A DNA stretch of 64,000 bases from JAHEFU01 sp041395205 (GTDB lineage Bacteria > 4484-113 > JAFGCY01): contig JAWLAZ010000001.1 of the NCBI GenBank assembly GCA_041395205.1, forward strand, positions 1,674,001 to 1,738,000. Reading direction: 5' to 3'. The position numbers and the translations under genes were made by a program. Below, in pieces: positions 57,539 through 64,000 of this stretch; position 1 is the first letter of the stretch, and the number at the start of each line of letters is the position of its first letter. The notes under the pieces were generated by a model. The model saw only the letters and a program-made list of their open reading frames with translations. It made no database searches and was not told where the DNA came from.

Positions 57539-58703
57539 GGCGCACGTGCTCCACGAGGCTGCGGCCGCGGTGGGCGGCAAGGCGCTCCAGCAGCAGGTCC
57601 AGCCGGTCCTGACCGAACATCTCGAGCAGGGCATCCGCCAGCACCAGCGCCAGCTCCGCCTCCAGCACGCTGCAGGCGCGCGGCACGATGCAGACATCAC
57701 TGCGCTGGTAGCGCGCCCGGCGGCTCTCGCCGCTCTGCAGGTCCACGCTGTGCAGGGTCTTCTGCAATGTGGCAACGGGTTTCAGGTGCACGCGCAGCCA
57801 GACGGGCATGCCGTTCGTCATCCCGCCTTCGATCCCGCCGGCACGGTTGCTGGAGCGGGCACCGTGAGCGGGATTGTCAGCATCCACCTGGTCATGCACG
57901 AGGCTGCCGGGACGCACACCGACATCGCTGCCGATACCGATCTCCACGGCCTTGACGGCGGGCACGCTCATCAGCGCGGCGGCCAGGCGGGTGTCCAGGC
58001 GGCGGTCCCAGGCCACATGCGTGCCGAGTCCGATCGGCGGGTTGCAGGCAAACAGCTCCACACTGCCGCCCAGCGAGTCGCCGCTCTCCCGCGCATTGTC
58101 AATCGCGGCCTGCATCGCTGCTTCCGCCGCGGCATCCTCGACGCGCACGGGGCTGTCTTCGCAGGCACTGTGGATTCGTCTGAGTTCAGCCTCGTCCAGC
58201 AGTTCCTCGGCGGGCCGCCCCTGGGCCGGGATGCCGCCGAGCATCACAACCCGGCTGTAGATCCCGATCCCGGCCTGCGCGAGCAGCAGCCGTGCCACCG
58301 TGCCGATGGCGACGCGCATCGCGGTCTCGCGGGCACTGGCCCGCTCACTGATCGGGCGGGTCTGGTCTAGCCCGTACTTCACCGCTCCGGCGAGGTCGGC
58401 ATGGCCCGGGCGCGGCACGGTGTACTCCGGCGGCTGGTGGTTCTGCCAGTTGGCAAAGTCCAGATTCTCGATCAGCAGGCCGAGTGGTGCGCCGCTGGTC
58501 CGGCCTGCATGCACCCCGGCCATGATCCGCGCGCGGTCCCGCTCGATCTTCATCCGCCCGCCGCTGCCGCTGCCGGCCTGACGCCGCTGCAGCTCCGGCA
58601 GGAGCAGTTCCTCACTGATTGCCAGACCGGCGGGCATGCCTTCGAGGATCCCGAGCAGGCCCGGGCCGTGGCTGTCACCTGCGGTCATGTGTCTTAGTGC
58701 CAT
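57531..58703 (-). CDS. aroC: chorismate synthase
   Basis: 390 residues. FMN-dependent last step to chorismate. Signatures: N-terminal GDSHGPGLLGILEGMPAGL, RMKIERDRARIMAGVHAGRTSGAPL, RPGHADLAGAVKYG, ARETAMRVAIGTVAR and the late GIEGGMTNGMPVWLRV. Length fits. Starts one base after the aroE stop in the same operon. Confidence 0.97.
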   Translation of the reverse strand: MALRHMTAGDSHGPGLLGILEGMPAGLAISEELLLPELQRRQAGSGSGGRMKIERDRARIMAGVHAGRTSGAPLGLLIENLDFANWQNHQPPEYTVPRPGHADLAGAVKYGLDQTRPISERASARETAMRVAIGTVARLLLAQAGIGIYSRVVMLGGIPAQGRPAEELLDEAELRRIHSACEDSPVRVEDAAAEAAMQAAIDNARESGDSLGGSVELFACNPPIGLGTHVAWDRRLDTRLAAALMSVPAVKAVEIGIGSDVGVRPGSLVHDQVDADNPAHGARSSNRAGGIEGGMTNGMPVWLRVHLKPVATLQKTLHSVDLQSGESRRARYQRSDVCIVPRACSVLEAELALVLADALLEMFGQDRLDLLLERLAAHRGRSLVEHVRHA

Positions 58704-58704
58704 C

Positions 58705-59580
58705 TCAGGGCCTCCCCCTTACGCTGGCCAGCAGCAGATTTGCGTCCACGCTGTGCCCGCTGAGCAGTTCGAATGCCTCCGCCGCCTGGCAGGCCAGCAT
58801 CGCCAGGCCGTTCTCACTCCGTGCACCGCAGTTGGCAAGCTGGGCCATGAGGCGTGTCACCGGGGGATGGTACACCAGATCGAGGGCCAGCATCCCGCGC
58901 GGCACTGTGTAGAAGCCGCCCAGCGGGGACTCATCCTCGCGGCCGGCCATCCCGGCGCTCGTGCAGTTCACGAGCAGGTCAGCCTGAGCGAGTGCGCTGC
59001 ACATTACGTCACTGTCGATCAGAGTATGCTCCACGGACAAACTGCCCCGGCAGGCCTCGGTCTGCCCGGCAAACTCTGACAGTCCGGCCTGATTGCGTCC
59101 GGCCACCAGCACACTGGCGCAGTTCAGACGTGACAGTGCCAGAAGAACGCTTCTGGCAACACTGCCCGTGCCGAGGATCACGGCGAGCTTCCCGGCTGGA
59201 TCGAAGCCGTGGATCTGCGTCAGAGCGCGGCTGAAGCCGCCCACATCAGTGTTGGCAGCCAGGATTCCCCTGTCGCTGAACTGCAGCAGGTTGGCATTGC
59301 CGGTCAGCCTGGCATCCTCGCTGTGGATGTCAGCACAGGCAAAGGCCCGCTGCTTGTGCGGCGTTGTCACATTGATTCCGTGGTAGCCCTGCTCAGCGCA
59401 GGCCGCCAGGCAGCCGCTGAAGCCCTGCTCGTCACAGGGCAGCAGTTCGTAGCTGCAGGTGATCCCGCGCTGCCGGGCCGCAGCCGCGAACAGGCCAGGG
59501 GAGAGGGAGTGGCTGACCGGATAACCGGCCAGCCCTGCCCTCAGCAGGCGCAGGTCCTGCCTTGCATCGGTACCGTTCAT
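58705..59580 (-). CDS. aroE: shikimate dehydrogenase
   Basis: 291 residues. NADPH-dependent reduction of 3-dehydroshikimate. Seen: GYPVSHSLSPGLF (substrate-binding), NVTTPHKQRAF with the catalytic Lys, NTDVGGFSRAL with the catalytic Asp, the nucleotide loop VILGTGSVARSVLLAL and the C-terminal AFELLSGHSVDANLLLASV. One oddity is Thr for Ile in NVT(I)PHK, and a glycine-poor cofactor loop GTGSVAR instead of GAGGAAR. Confidence 0.93.
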   Translation of the reverse strand: MNGTDARQDLRLLRAGLAGYPVSHSLSPGLFAAAARQRGITCSYELLPCDEQGFSGCLAACAEQGYHGINVTTPHKQRAFACADIHSEDARLTGNANLLQFSDRGILAANTDVGGFSRALTQIHGFDPAGKLAVILGTGSVARSVLLALSRLNCASVLVAGRNQAGLSEFAGQTEACRGSLSVEHTLIDSDVMCSALAQADLLVNCTSAGMAGREDESPLGGFYTVPRGMLALDLVYHPPVTRLMAQLANCGARSENGLAMLACQAAEAFELLSGHSVDANLLLASVRGRP

Positions 59581-59581
59581 G

Positions 59582-60868
59582 TCAGTTCACCAGCCTCGTG
59601 AGTTCCTCGCGGAAGCCCGGGAAGGAGACCGCGATGCATTGTTCATCACTGATTTCAACCTCGCCATCTGCGAGCAGCGATGCCACGACTGCCGTCATGG
59701 CAATCCGGTGATCGCCGCGGCTGTCAACCTCTCCGCCAAGCAGTGCCTGCCCGCCGCTGACGACGAAGCCATCCGGCAGGGTTTCGCAGGCCACCCCCAG
59801 CGCAGCCAGCATGGCCGCCGTGCTTTCGATGCGGTCACTTTCCTTGAGCCGCAGTTCCGCGGCATCGCGGACCTCCGTCGTGCCTGCTGCCTGGCTGGCG
59901 AGCAGGGCGAGCAGGGGCAGCTCGTCGATGATCCCCGGAATCCTCCTGCCCTGGATCCGTGTTGCGTGCAGGCTGCTGGAGCGCACGTGGATTTCCGCCA
60001 GCGGTTCACCGCAGACCAGACGCTGATTCTCGAGTGTGATGTCCGCGCCCATTTCCCGGAGCGTTTCGATGAAGCCGATGCGGCCGGGATTGACGCCGAC
60101 AGCGCGCAGCAGCAGCTCTGAGCCGGGCAGCAGCAGGGCGGCGGCAATCAGGAAGCTTGCCGAGGAAATGTCCCCCGGCAGGCTGAGCTCGCAGGCCTGC
60201 AAGCGTGCGCCGGGAGGCAGTTCAATCAGTCCCGCCTCGCGGCTCAGTCCGCTGCCCATGTACTCAAGCATGCGTTCGCTGTGGTCGCGGATCGGCACCG
60301 TTTCCAGCAGGCGGCAGCCGGAACCTGCGGCAAGTGAGGCCAGCAGCAGGGCACTCTTGACCTGAGCGCTGGCAACCTCCGGCTTGTGCAGGGTGAAGGG
60401 CAGGCGTGCGCCATCGATGCGCAGCGGCAGGCGGCCCTCGATTTCAAGGTAGTCGATCACGCTGCCCATGTCGCGCAGGGGGTCGACAACGCGGGCCATC
60501 GGCCGGCCCCGCAGCGAGGCGTCGCCATCGAGGCTGCTGCTGAAGCGCTGAGCGCTGAGCAGGCCGCAGAGCAGGCGCGCCGTGGTGCCGCTGTTGCGGC
60601 AGTCCAGCACCCGGCGCGGGGTGCGCAGGCCGCTGAGCCCCTTGCCCTGCACGCGCACGCTGCCGTCCGCCGCGGGCTCGCTGATACTGATCCCAAGCTC
60701 CCGCAGGCAGTCCCGTGTTGCCAGCACGTCTGCACCATGAGGCAGGCCCTGGATCAGGCACTCCCCCTCGGCGAAGGCGGAGAGCAGCAGTGCGCGGTGT
60801 GCGATGCTCTTGTCTCCGGGCACGCTGGCCGTGCCGCGCAGGCTGGCCCTGGCTGTCAGCGCGCCCAT
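59582..60868 (-). CDS. aroA: 5-enolpyruvylshikimate-3-phosphate synthase
   Basis: 428 residues. Adds enolpyruvate to shikimate-3-phosphate. Landmarks: SVPGDKSIAHRALLLSAFAEG, DCRNSGTTARLLCGLL, SSLDGDASLRGRPMARVVDPL, GDISSASFLIAAALLLPGS and GIIDELPLLALLASQAAGTTEVRDAAELRLKESDRIE, ending with HRIAMTAVVASLL. Full length. Its ATG overlaps the upstream DAHP synthase stop by one base (TGATG). Confidence 0.97.
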   Translation of the reverse strand: MGALTARASLRGTASVPGDKSIAHRALLLSAFAEGECLIQGLPHGADVLATRDCLRELGISISEPAADGSVRVQGKGLSGLRTPRRVLDCRNSGTTARLLCGLLSAQRFSSSLDGDASLRGRPMARVVDPLRDMGSVIDYLEIEGRLPLRIDGARLPFTLHKPEVASAQVKSALLLASLAAGSGCRLLETVPIRDHSERMLEYMGSGLSREAGLIELPPGARLQACELSLPGDISSASFLIAAALLLPGSELLLRAVGVNPGRIGFIETLREMGADITLENQRLVCGEPLAEIHVRSSSLHATRIQGRRIPGIIDELPLLALLASQAAGTTEVRDAAELRLKESDRIESTAAMLAALGVACETLPDGFVVSGGQALLGGEVDSRGDHRIAMTAVVASLLADGEVEISDEQCIAVSFPGFREELTRLVN

Positions 60869-61884
60869 CAGAAACTCCTCCCCATGGCGGAGCAGATGGG
60901 GCCAAGTGCGCTGCCGACCTCCGCCAGCATTTCCGGCGTGAGGCTCTGCTTGCCGTCACACAGGGCATCGTCAGGACAGGGATGGGCCTCGATGATCAGG
61001 CCGTCAGCCCCGGCGGCCACCGCTGCCAGCGACATCGGCCGGATCAGTTCGCGCCGTCCCGTGGCATGGCTCGGATCCACGATCACCGGCAGGTGTGTCA
61101 GCTGCTTGAGGGCTGCCACCGCCGCGATGTCGAGGGTGTTGCGTGTGTAGCTTTCGAAGGTGCGGATCCCGCGCTCGCAGAGCACGACCTGGCTGTTGCC
61201 GGCGGCGAGCACGTACTCCGCTGACATCAGCAGTTCCTCGATGCTCGCCATCATTCCGCGCTTGAGCAGCACGGGGCGCTCACTGCGGCCGGCGGCCTCC
61301 AGCAGCGCGAAGTTCTGCATGTTGCGCGCACCGATCTGCAGCATGTCACTGTACTCGGAGATCGGTCCGACCATTTCCGGATGCAGGACCTCGGTGACGA
61401 TCGGCAGGCCGCAGCTTTCACCGGCGGCCTTCAGCAGGCGCAGGCCGGGCAGGCCCATGCCCTGGAAGGCATAGGGTGAAGAGCGCGGCTTGAAGGCTCC
61501 GCCGCGCAGGATCCGGGCCCCGCTGGCAGCGGCGGCGCGCGCGGCGGCGCAGACCTGCTCCTCGCTCTCCACGGCGCAGGGTCCGGCGATCAGCACGAAG
61601 CGCTCCGCGCCGAGCTCCACCCCGCCCACGTTGACAATCGTATCCTCGGGGCGGAATTCACGGCTGGCGAGCTTGAAGGGCTGGCGCACGCCGCTGATCT
61701 CGGCCACGCCGCGCATGGCGCGCAGTTCCTCCTGCTGCGGTGCGGGCAGCAGCGCCGTCACGCCGATGCTCACCCGGCCCGGTTCGCGTGAGAGATGCGG
61801 GGTCACGCCGCTGTCCTCCAGGCGGCGCAGGACATCACTGAGCTGTTCCAGCGGAGCCTCGGGCTCCATCACGATCACCATCAT
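60868..61884 (-). CDS. aroF: DAHP synthase, type I-beta
   Basis: 338 residues. First step of the shikimate pathway, joining PEP and erythrose-4-phosphate. An N-terminal ~70-residue ferredoxin-like regulatory (FL) domain (MMVIVMEPEAPLEQLSDVLRRLEDSG...) is followed by the barrel: FVLIAGPCAVESEEQV, LRGGAFKPRSSPYAFQGMG, LPIVTEVLHPEMV, ARNMQNFALL, VLLKRGMMASIEELLMSAEY, CERGIRTFESYTRNTLD, VIVDPSHATGRREL and ADGLIIEAHPCPDDALCDGKQSL. This architecture binds Tyr/Phe for feedback in Thermotoga. It overlaps trpA by 4 bases. Confidence 0.95.
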   Translation of the reverse strand: MMVIVMEPEAPLEQLSDVLRRLEDSGVTPHLSREPGRVSIGVTALLPAPQQEELRAMRGVAEISGVRQPFKLASREFRPEDTIVNVGGVELGAERFVLIAGPCAVESEEQVCAAARAAAASGARILRGGAFKPRSSPYAFQGMGLPGLRLLKAAGESCGLPIVTEVLHPEMVGPISEYSDMLQIGARNMQNFALLEAAGRSERPVLLKRGMMASIEELLMSAEYVLAAGNSQVVLCERGIRTFESYTRNTLDIAAVAALKQLTHLPVIVDPSHATGRRELIRPMSLAAVAAGADGLIIEAHPCPDDALCDGKQSLTPEMLAEVGSALGPICSAMGRSF

Positions 61885-62708
61885 CTGAGACTCTCCTTGA
61901 GTTGTCCGGCAGCCGTCAATGCGCTCCGGTCCAGTTCCCGGCGGATGCCGGCGATGAACTGCAGTGCGGCATCTAGTGATTCATTGCCATCCTGCAGCAG
62001 CTGCAGCAGGGCGCTGCCCACGATCACGCCGTCGCCATATGGCATTGCCAGCGCGGCGGAGGCGGGATCGGCGATCCCGAAACCGGTCAGCAGGGGCAGC
62101 GTTGTCAGACTGCGCAGGCTCTGGCTGACGGCTGCCAGTGCCGGGTCTCCCTGGCTCAGGCCGCCGGTCACGCCCATGCGCGAGACCACGTAGATGAAGC
62201 CCTCGGCCTGCTGTGCCAGTTTGGCCAGGCGAGCTTCCGTGCTGGCTGGAGTGGCGAGCTGGATGCGGGCCAGGGGGCTCCCGGCCAGCAGCTGCTCACG
62301 CAGTGGATCGGCACCGAGTGGCAGGTCCGGGATGATCAGGCCGCTGAGCCCCGCAGCCTCAGCTTCCTCCAGGAAGCGGGGCAGGCTATGGGCCAGCAGC
62401 GGGTTAAGGTAGCCCATTGCCAGCAGTGGGATTGTCATTGTTTCGGAGAGGCGGGCCGCGAGTTCCAGTGCACGCTGCGTCGTCATGCCGGCAGCGAGCA
62501 CATCGGCACTGGCCTGCTGGATCACCGGGCCGTCCGCCAGCGGATCACTGCAGGGCAGACCGATCTCCACGGCATCCACACCCTGCTGCTCCAGCAGCGG
62601 CAGCAGTTCGAGGAAGCGCTCCTCGTCCGGGTAACCTGCCGTGACGTACGCCACGAGCAGCGGTCGACGCGTGCGCCGTTCGCGCAGGTCCAGCTCAAGC
62701 CGCTTCAT
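61881..62708 (-). CDS. trpA: tryptophan synthase alpha subunit
   Basis: 275 residues from the ATG at 62708, which has GGGAGG in front and overlaps trpB; a longer frame is unsupported. It splits indole-3-glycerol phosphate. Signatures: PLLVAYVTAGYPD, VDAVEIGLPCSDPLADGPVIQ (the catalytic Glu is in VEIG), MGYLNPLL, GLIIPDLPL with catalytic Asp, and SRMGVTGGLSQGDP. One variation is PCSDPLADGP for the usual PFSDPxADGP. Confidence 0.95.
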   Translation of the reverse strand: MKRLELDLRERRTRRPLLVAYVTAGYPDEERFLELLPLLEQQGVDAVEIGLPCSDPLADGPVIQQASADVLAAGMTTQRALELAARLSETMTIPLLAMGYLNPLLAHSLPRFLEEAEAAGLSGLIIPDLPLGADPLREQLLAGSPLARIQLATPASTEARLAKLAQQAEGFIYVVSRMGVTGGLSQGDPALAAVSQSLRSLTTLPLLTGFGIADPASAALAMPYGDGVIVGSALLQLLQDGNESLDAALQFIAGIRRELDRSALTAAGQLKESLR

Positions 62709-64000
62709 GGCCGGCCTCCCTGCGCTCGCGGAGCGCTGTTGCCACATGCGCGATGTCCTTGTCACCACGCCCGCTCAGGCAGACCACGAGTGGTCCAGTG
62801 CCCGGCTGGCGCAGGGCCAGGGCCAGAGCATGGCTGCTTTCCAGGGCGGGGATGATTCCCTCCATGCGGCAGAGCAGCTCGAAGGCGGAGAGGGCTTCGT
62901 CGTCAGTCACACTTTCATAGCGTACGCGGCCCACGCTGTGCAGGAAGGCATGCTCGGGGCCGACGCCGGGGTAGTCCAGGCCGGCACTGATGCTGTGCAC
63001 CGGTTCCACCTGGCCGTTGCCATCCTGCAGCAGGTAGCTCAGTGAGCCGTGCAGCACACCGGGCCGGCCGAGGCCCAGCGCGGCGGCATGCCTGCCACTG
63101 CTGCTGCCCGTGCCACCGGCTTCCGCACCCAGCAGTTCCACTCCGCTGTCTGCGAGGAAGGCCGCGAACATCCCGATCGCATTGCTGCCGCCACCGACGC
63201 TGGCAACGACCGTGGCGGGCAGGCTGCCGGCCTGCTCCTGGCACTGCCGGCGGGCTTCAATGCCGATCACGGCCTGGAAGTCACGGACCAGCAGCGGGTA
63301 GGGATGCGGGCCGACGGCACTGCCGATCAGGTAATGTGCCTCACGGCAGCTCGCCACCCAGTCGCGGATCGCCTCACTGGTGGCATCCTTCAGCGTGCGG
63401 CTGCCGCTGTCAACAGGCCGCACCTCGGCACCGAGCATGCGCATGCGCTGCAGGTTGGGACTCTGGCGGCGGATGTCCTCCGTGCCCATGTAGACCCGGC
63501 AGTCCAGCCCGAGCATCGCCGCTGTGGTTGCCACCGCCACGCCATGCTGGCCGGCCCCTGTCTCGGCGATCAGCAGGCGCTTGCCGAGCCTGCGGGCCAG
63601 CAGGCCCTGGCCGAGACAGTTGTTGAGCTTGTGCGCCCCGCTGTGCAGCAGGTCCTCACGCTTCAGGTAGAGCGGGCGTCCGAGCTGCTCGCTCAGGCGC
63701 CTGGCAAGGTAGAGCGGAGTTTCGCGTCCCGCGAAGTCCCGCAGCAGTTCTGACAGTTCGGAGCGGAAGCCCGCATCGTCCAGCAGCCGCGCATGTTCCC
63801 CTGCCAGTTCCTCCAGGGCCGGGACCAGGCTCTCCGGGACATAGGCCCCGCCAAACGGTCCGAAGCGCCCGTCACTGCCCGGACGGGGCAGTTCCCCCTG
63901 CCTGGCAGCCCGCACACTGCGGATGAATTCCTGCATGAGCTGCGGATCCTTGCGGCCGGGGCTGCTTTCCACCGCGCTGGCGACATCCACGCCGATCAGC
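62695..64000 (-). CDS. trpB: TrpF-TrpB fusion: tryptophan synthase beta subunit with a TrpF C-terminus (runs off the window)
   Basis: At least 435 residues, open to the window edge. From about residue 45 of the visible part it is TrpB: GRFGPFGGAYVPESL, HSGAHKLNNCLGQ (PLP Lys), AETGAGQHGVAVATTAAMLGL, SVGGGSNAIGMFAAFL and CLSGRGDKD near the end. The residues in front, LIGVDVASAVESSPGRKDPQLMQEFIRSVRAA, are the typical C-terminus of phosphoribosylanthranilate isomerase (GxDVSSGVExxPGxKD), and there is no stop between, so the two enzymes are fused or read as one chain; only TrpF's last ~30 residues lie in the window. First gene of the aro/trp operon that is visible. Confidence 0.9.
   Translation of the reverse strand, partial: LIGVDVASAVESSPGRKDPQLMQEFIRSVRAARQGELPRPGSDGRFGPFGGAYVPESLVPALEELAGEHARLLDDAGFRSELSELLRDFAGRETPLYLARRLSEQLGRPLYLKREDLLHSGAHKLNNCLGQGLLARRLGKRLLIAETGAGQHGVAVATTAAMLGLDCRVYMGTEDIRRQSPNLQRMRMLGAEVRPVDSGSRTLKDATSEAIRDWVASCREAHYLIGSAVGPHPYPLLVRDFQAVIGIEARRQCQEQAGSLPATVVASVGGGSNAIGMFAAFLADSGVELLGAEAGGTGSSSGRHAAALGLGRPGVLHGSLSYLLQDGNGQVEPVHSISAGLDYPGVGPEHAFLHSVGRVRYESVTDDEALSAFELLCRMEGIIPALESSHALALALRQPGTGPLVVCLSGRGDKDIAHVATALRERREAGHEAA

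Noticed and set aside
1..64000. tRNA or rRNA genes
   Set aside because: I looked in all gene-free stretches for cloverleaf-like and rRNA-like sequence and saw none; a tRNAscan run would be needed to be certain.

Overview
The window is a GC-rich, gene-dense stretch of chromosome from a bacterium with a Gram-negative type of envelope: there are several lipoprotein signal peptides, Sec signal peptides, a Tat translocase and a type II/IV-type pseudopilin. I cannot name the organism. The mix of genes (TldD/TldE, a DUF1844 protein, a hydrazine-synthase-alpha-like lipoprotein, fused AroK-AroB, repeat families next to a four-helix-bundle gene) suits an environmental, probably uncultured lineage rather than a well-studied genus. 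I found no rRNA, tRNA, CRISPR array, insertion sequence or prophage. Most high-GC reading frames opposite the real genes are shadows.

Layout. 1-5.3 kb: a tldD / two secreted proteins / tldE / His-rich DUF1844 operon. 5.3-8.3 kb: small membrane protein, ComEA-like protein, response regulator, nadC and coaX. 8.3-9.3 kb: a repeat-filled gap beside an orphan-looking adenine methylase (9.3-11.3 kb). 11.3-12.5 kb: a secreted, extremely Cys/Lys/Gly-rich protein. 12.7-20.8 kb: carboxyltransferase, pseudopilin, two Cys-less thioredoxin-fold paralogues, metG, a lipoprotein and proline dehydrogenase. 20.8-24.7 kb: two tandem copies of a three-gene cassette (roadblock-like protein, stand-alone ABC ATPase, dual-specificity phosphatase). 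25.3-31.1 kb: large TPR protein, tatA-tatC, a sigma-70 factor and HU. 31.4-36.4 kb: a pair of large surface lipoproteins (NHL/FN3 and HzsA-like with one haem motif). 36.6-49.2 kb: a signalling cluster of hybrid histidine kinase, FHA, vWA, Clp-like AAA+, two paralogous coiled-coil proteins, radical-SAM activase-like protein and Ser/Thr kinase with beta-helix. 49.2-53.1 kb: a fused hydantoinase/oxoprolinase. 53.2-55.5 kb: DUF2461, a four-helix-bundle gene flanked by repeats and a secreted redoxin. 55.5-64.0 kb: a compact aro/trp operon.

How the genes work together. The aro/trp block encodes every step from DAHP synthase to chorismate plus TrpF, TrpB and TrpA in overlapping genes, with AroK-AroB and (running off the window edge) TrpF-TrpB fused. 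The 36.6-49.2 kb cluster combines phosphorylation (Ser/Thr kinase, FHA reader), a AAA+ remodeller with a vWA partner, coiled-coil adaptors and a radical-SAM enzyme, and reads as one multi-protein regulatory or stress/conflict machine. The duplicated roadblock/ABC/phosphatase cassette is the second candidate for an undescribed system: its three proteins have diverged at very different rates, and a possible small RNA lies between the copies on the opposite strand.

All calls come from reading the sequence; no database search was run. Promoter calls are pattern matches to a sigma-70 consensus (several are strong, with 17-base spacers).
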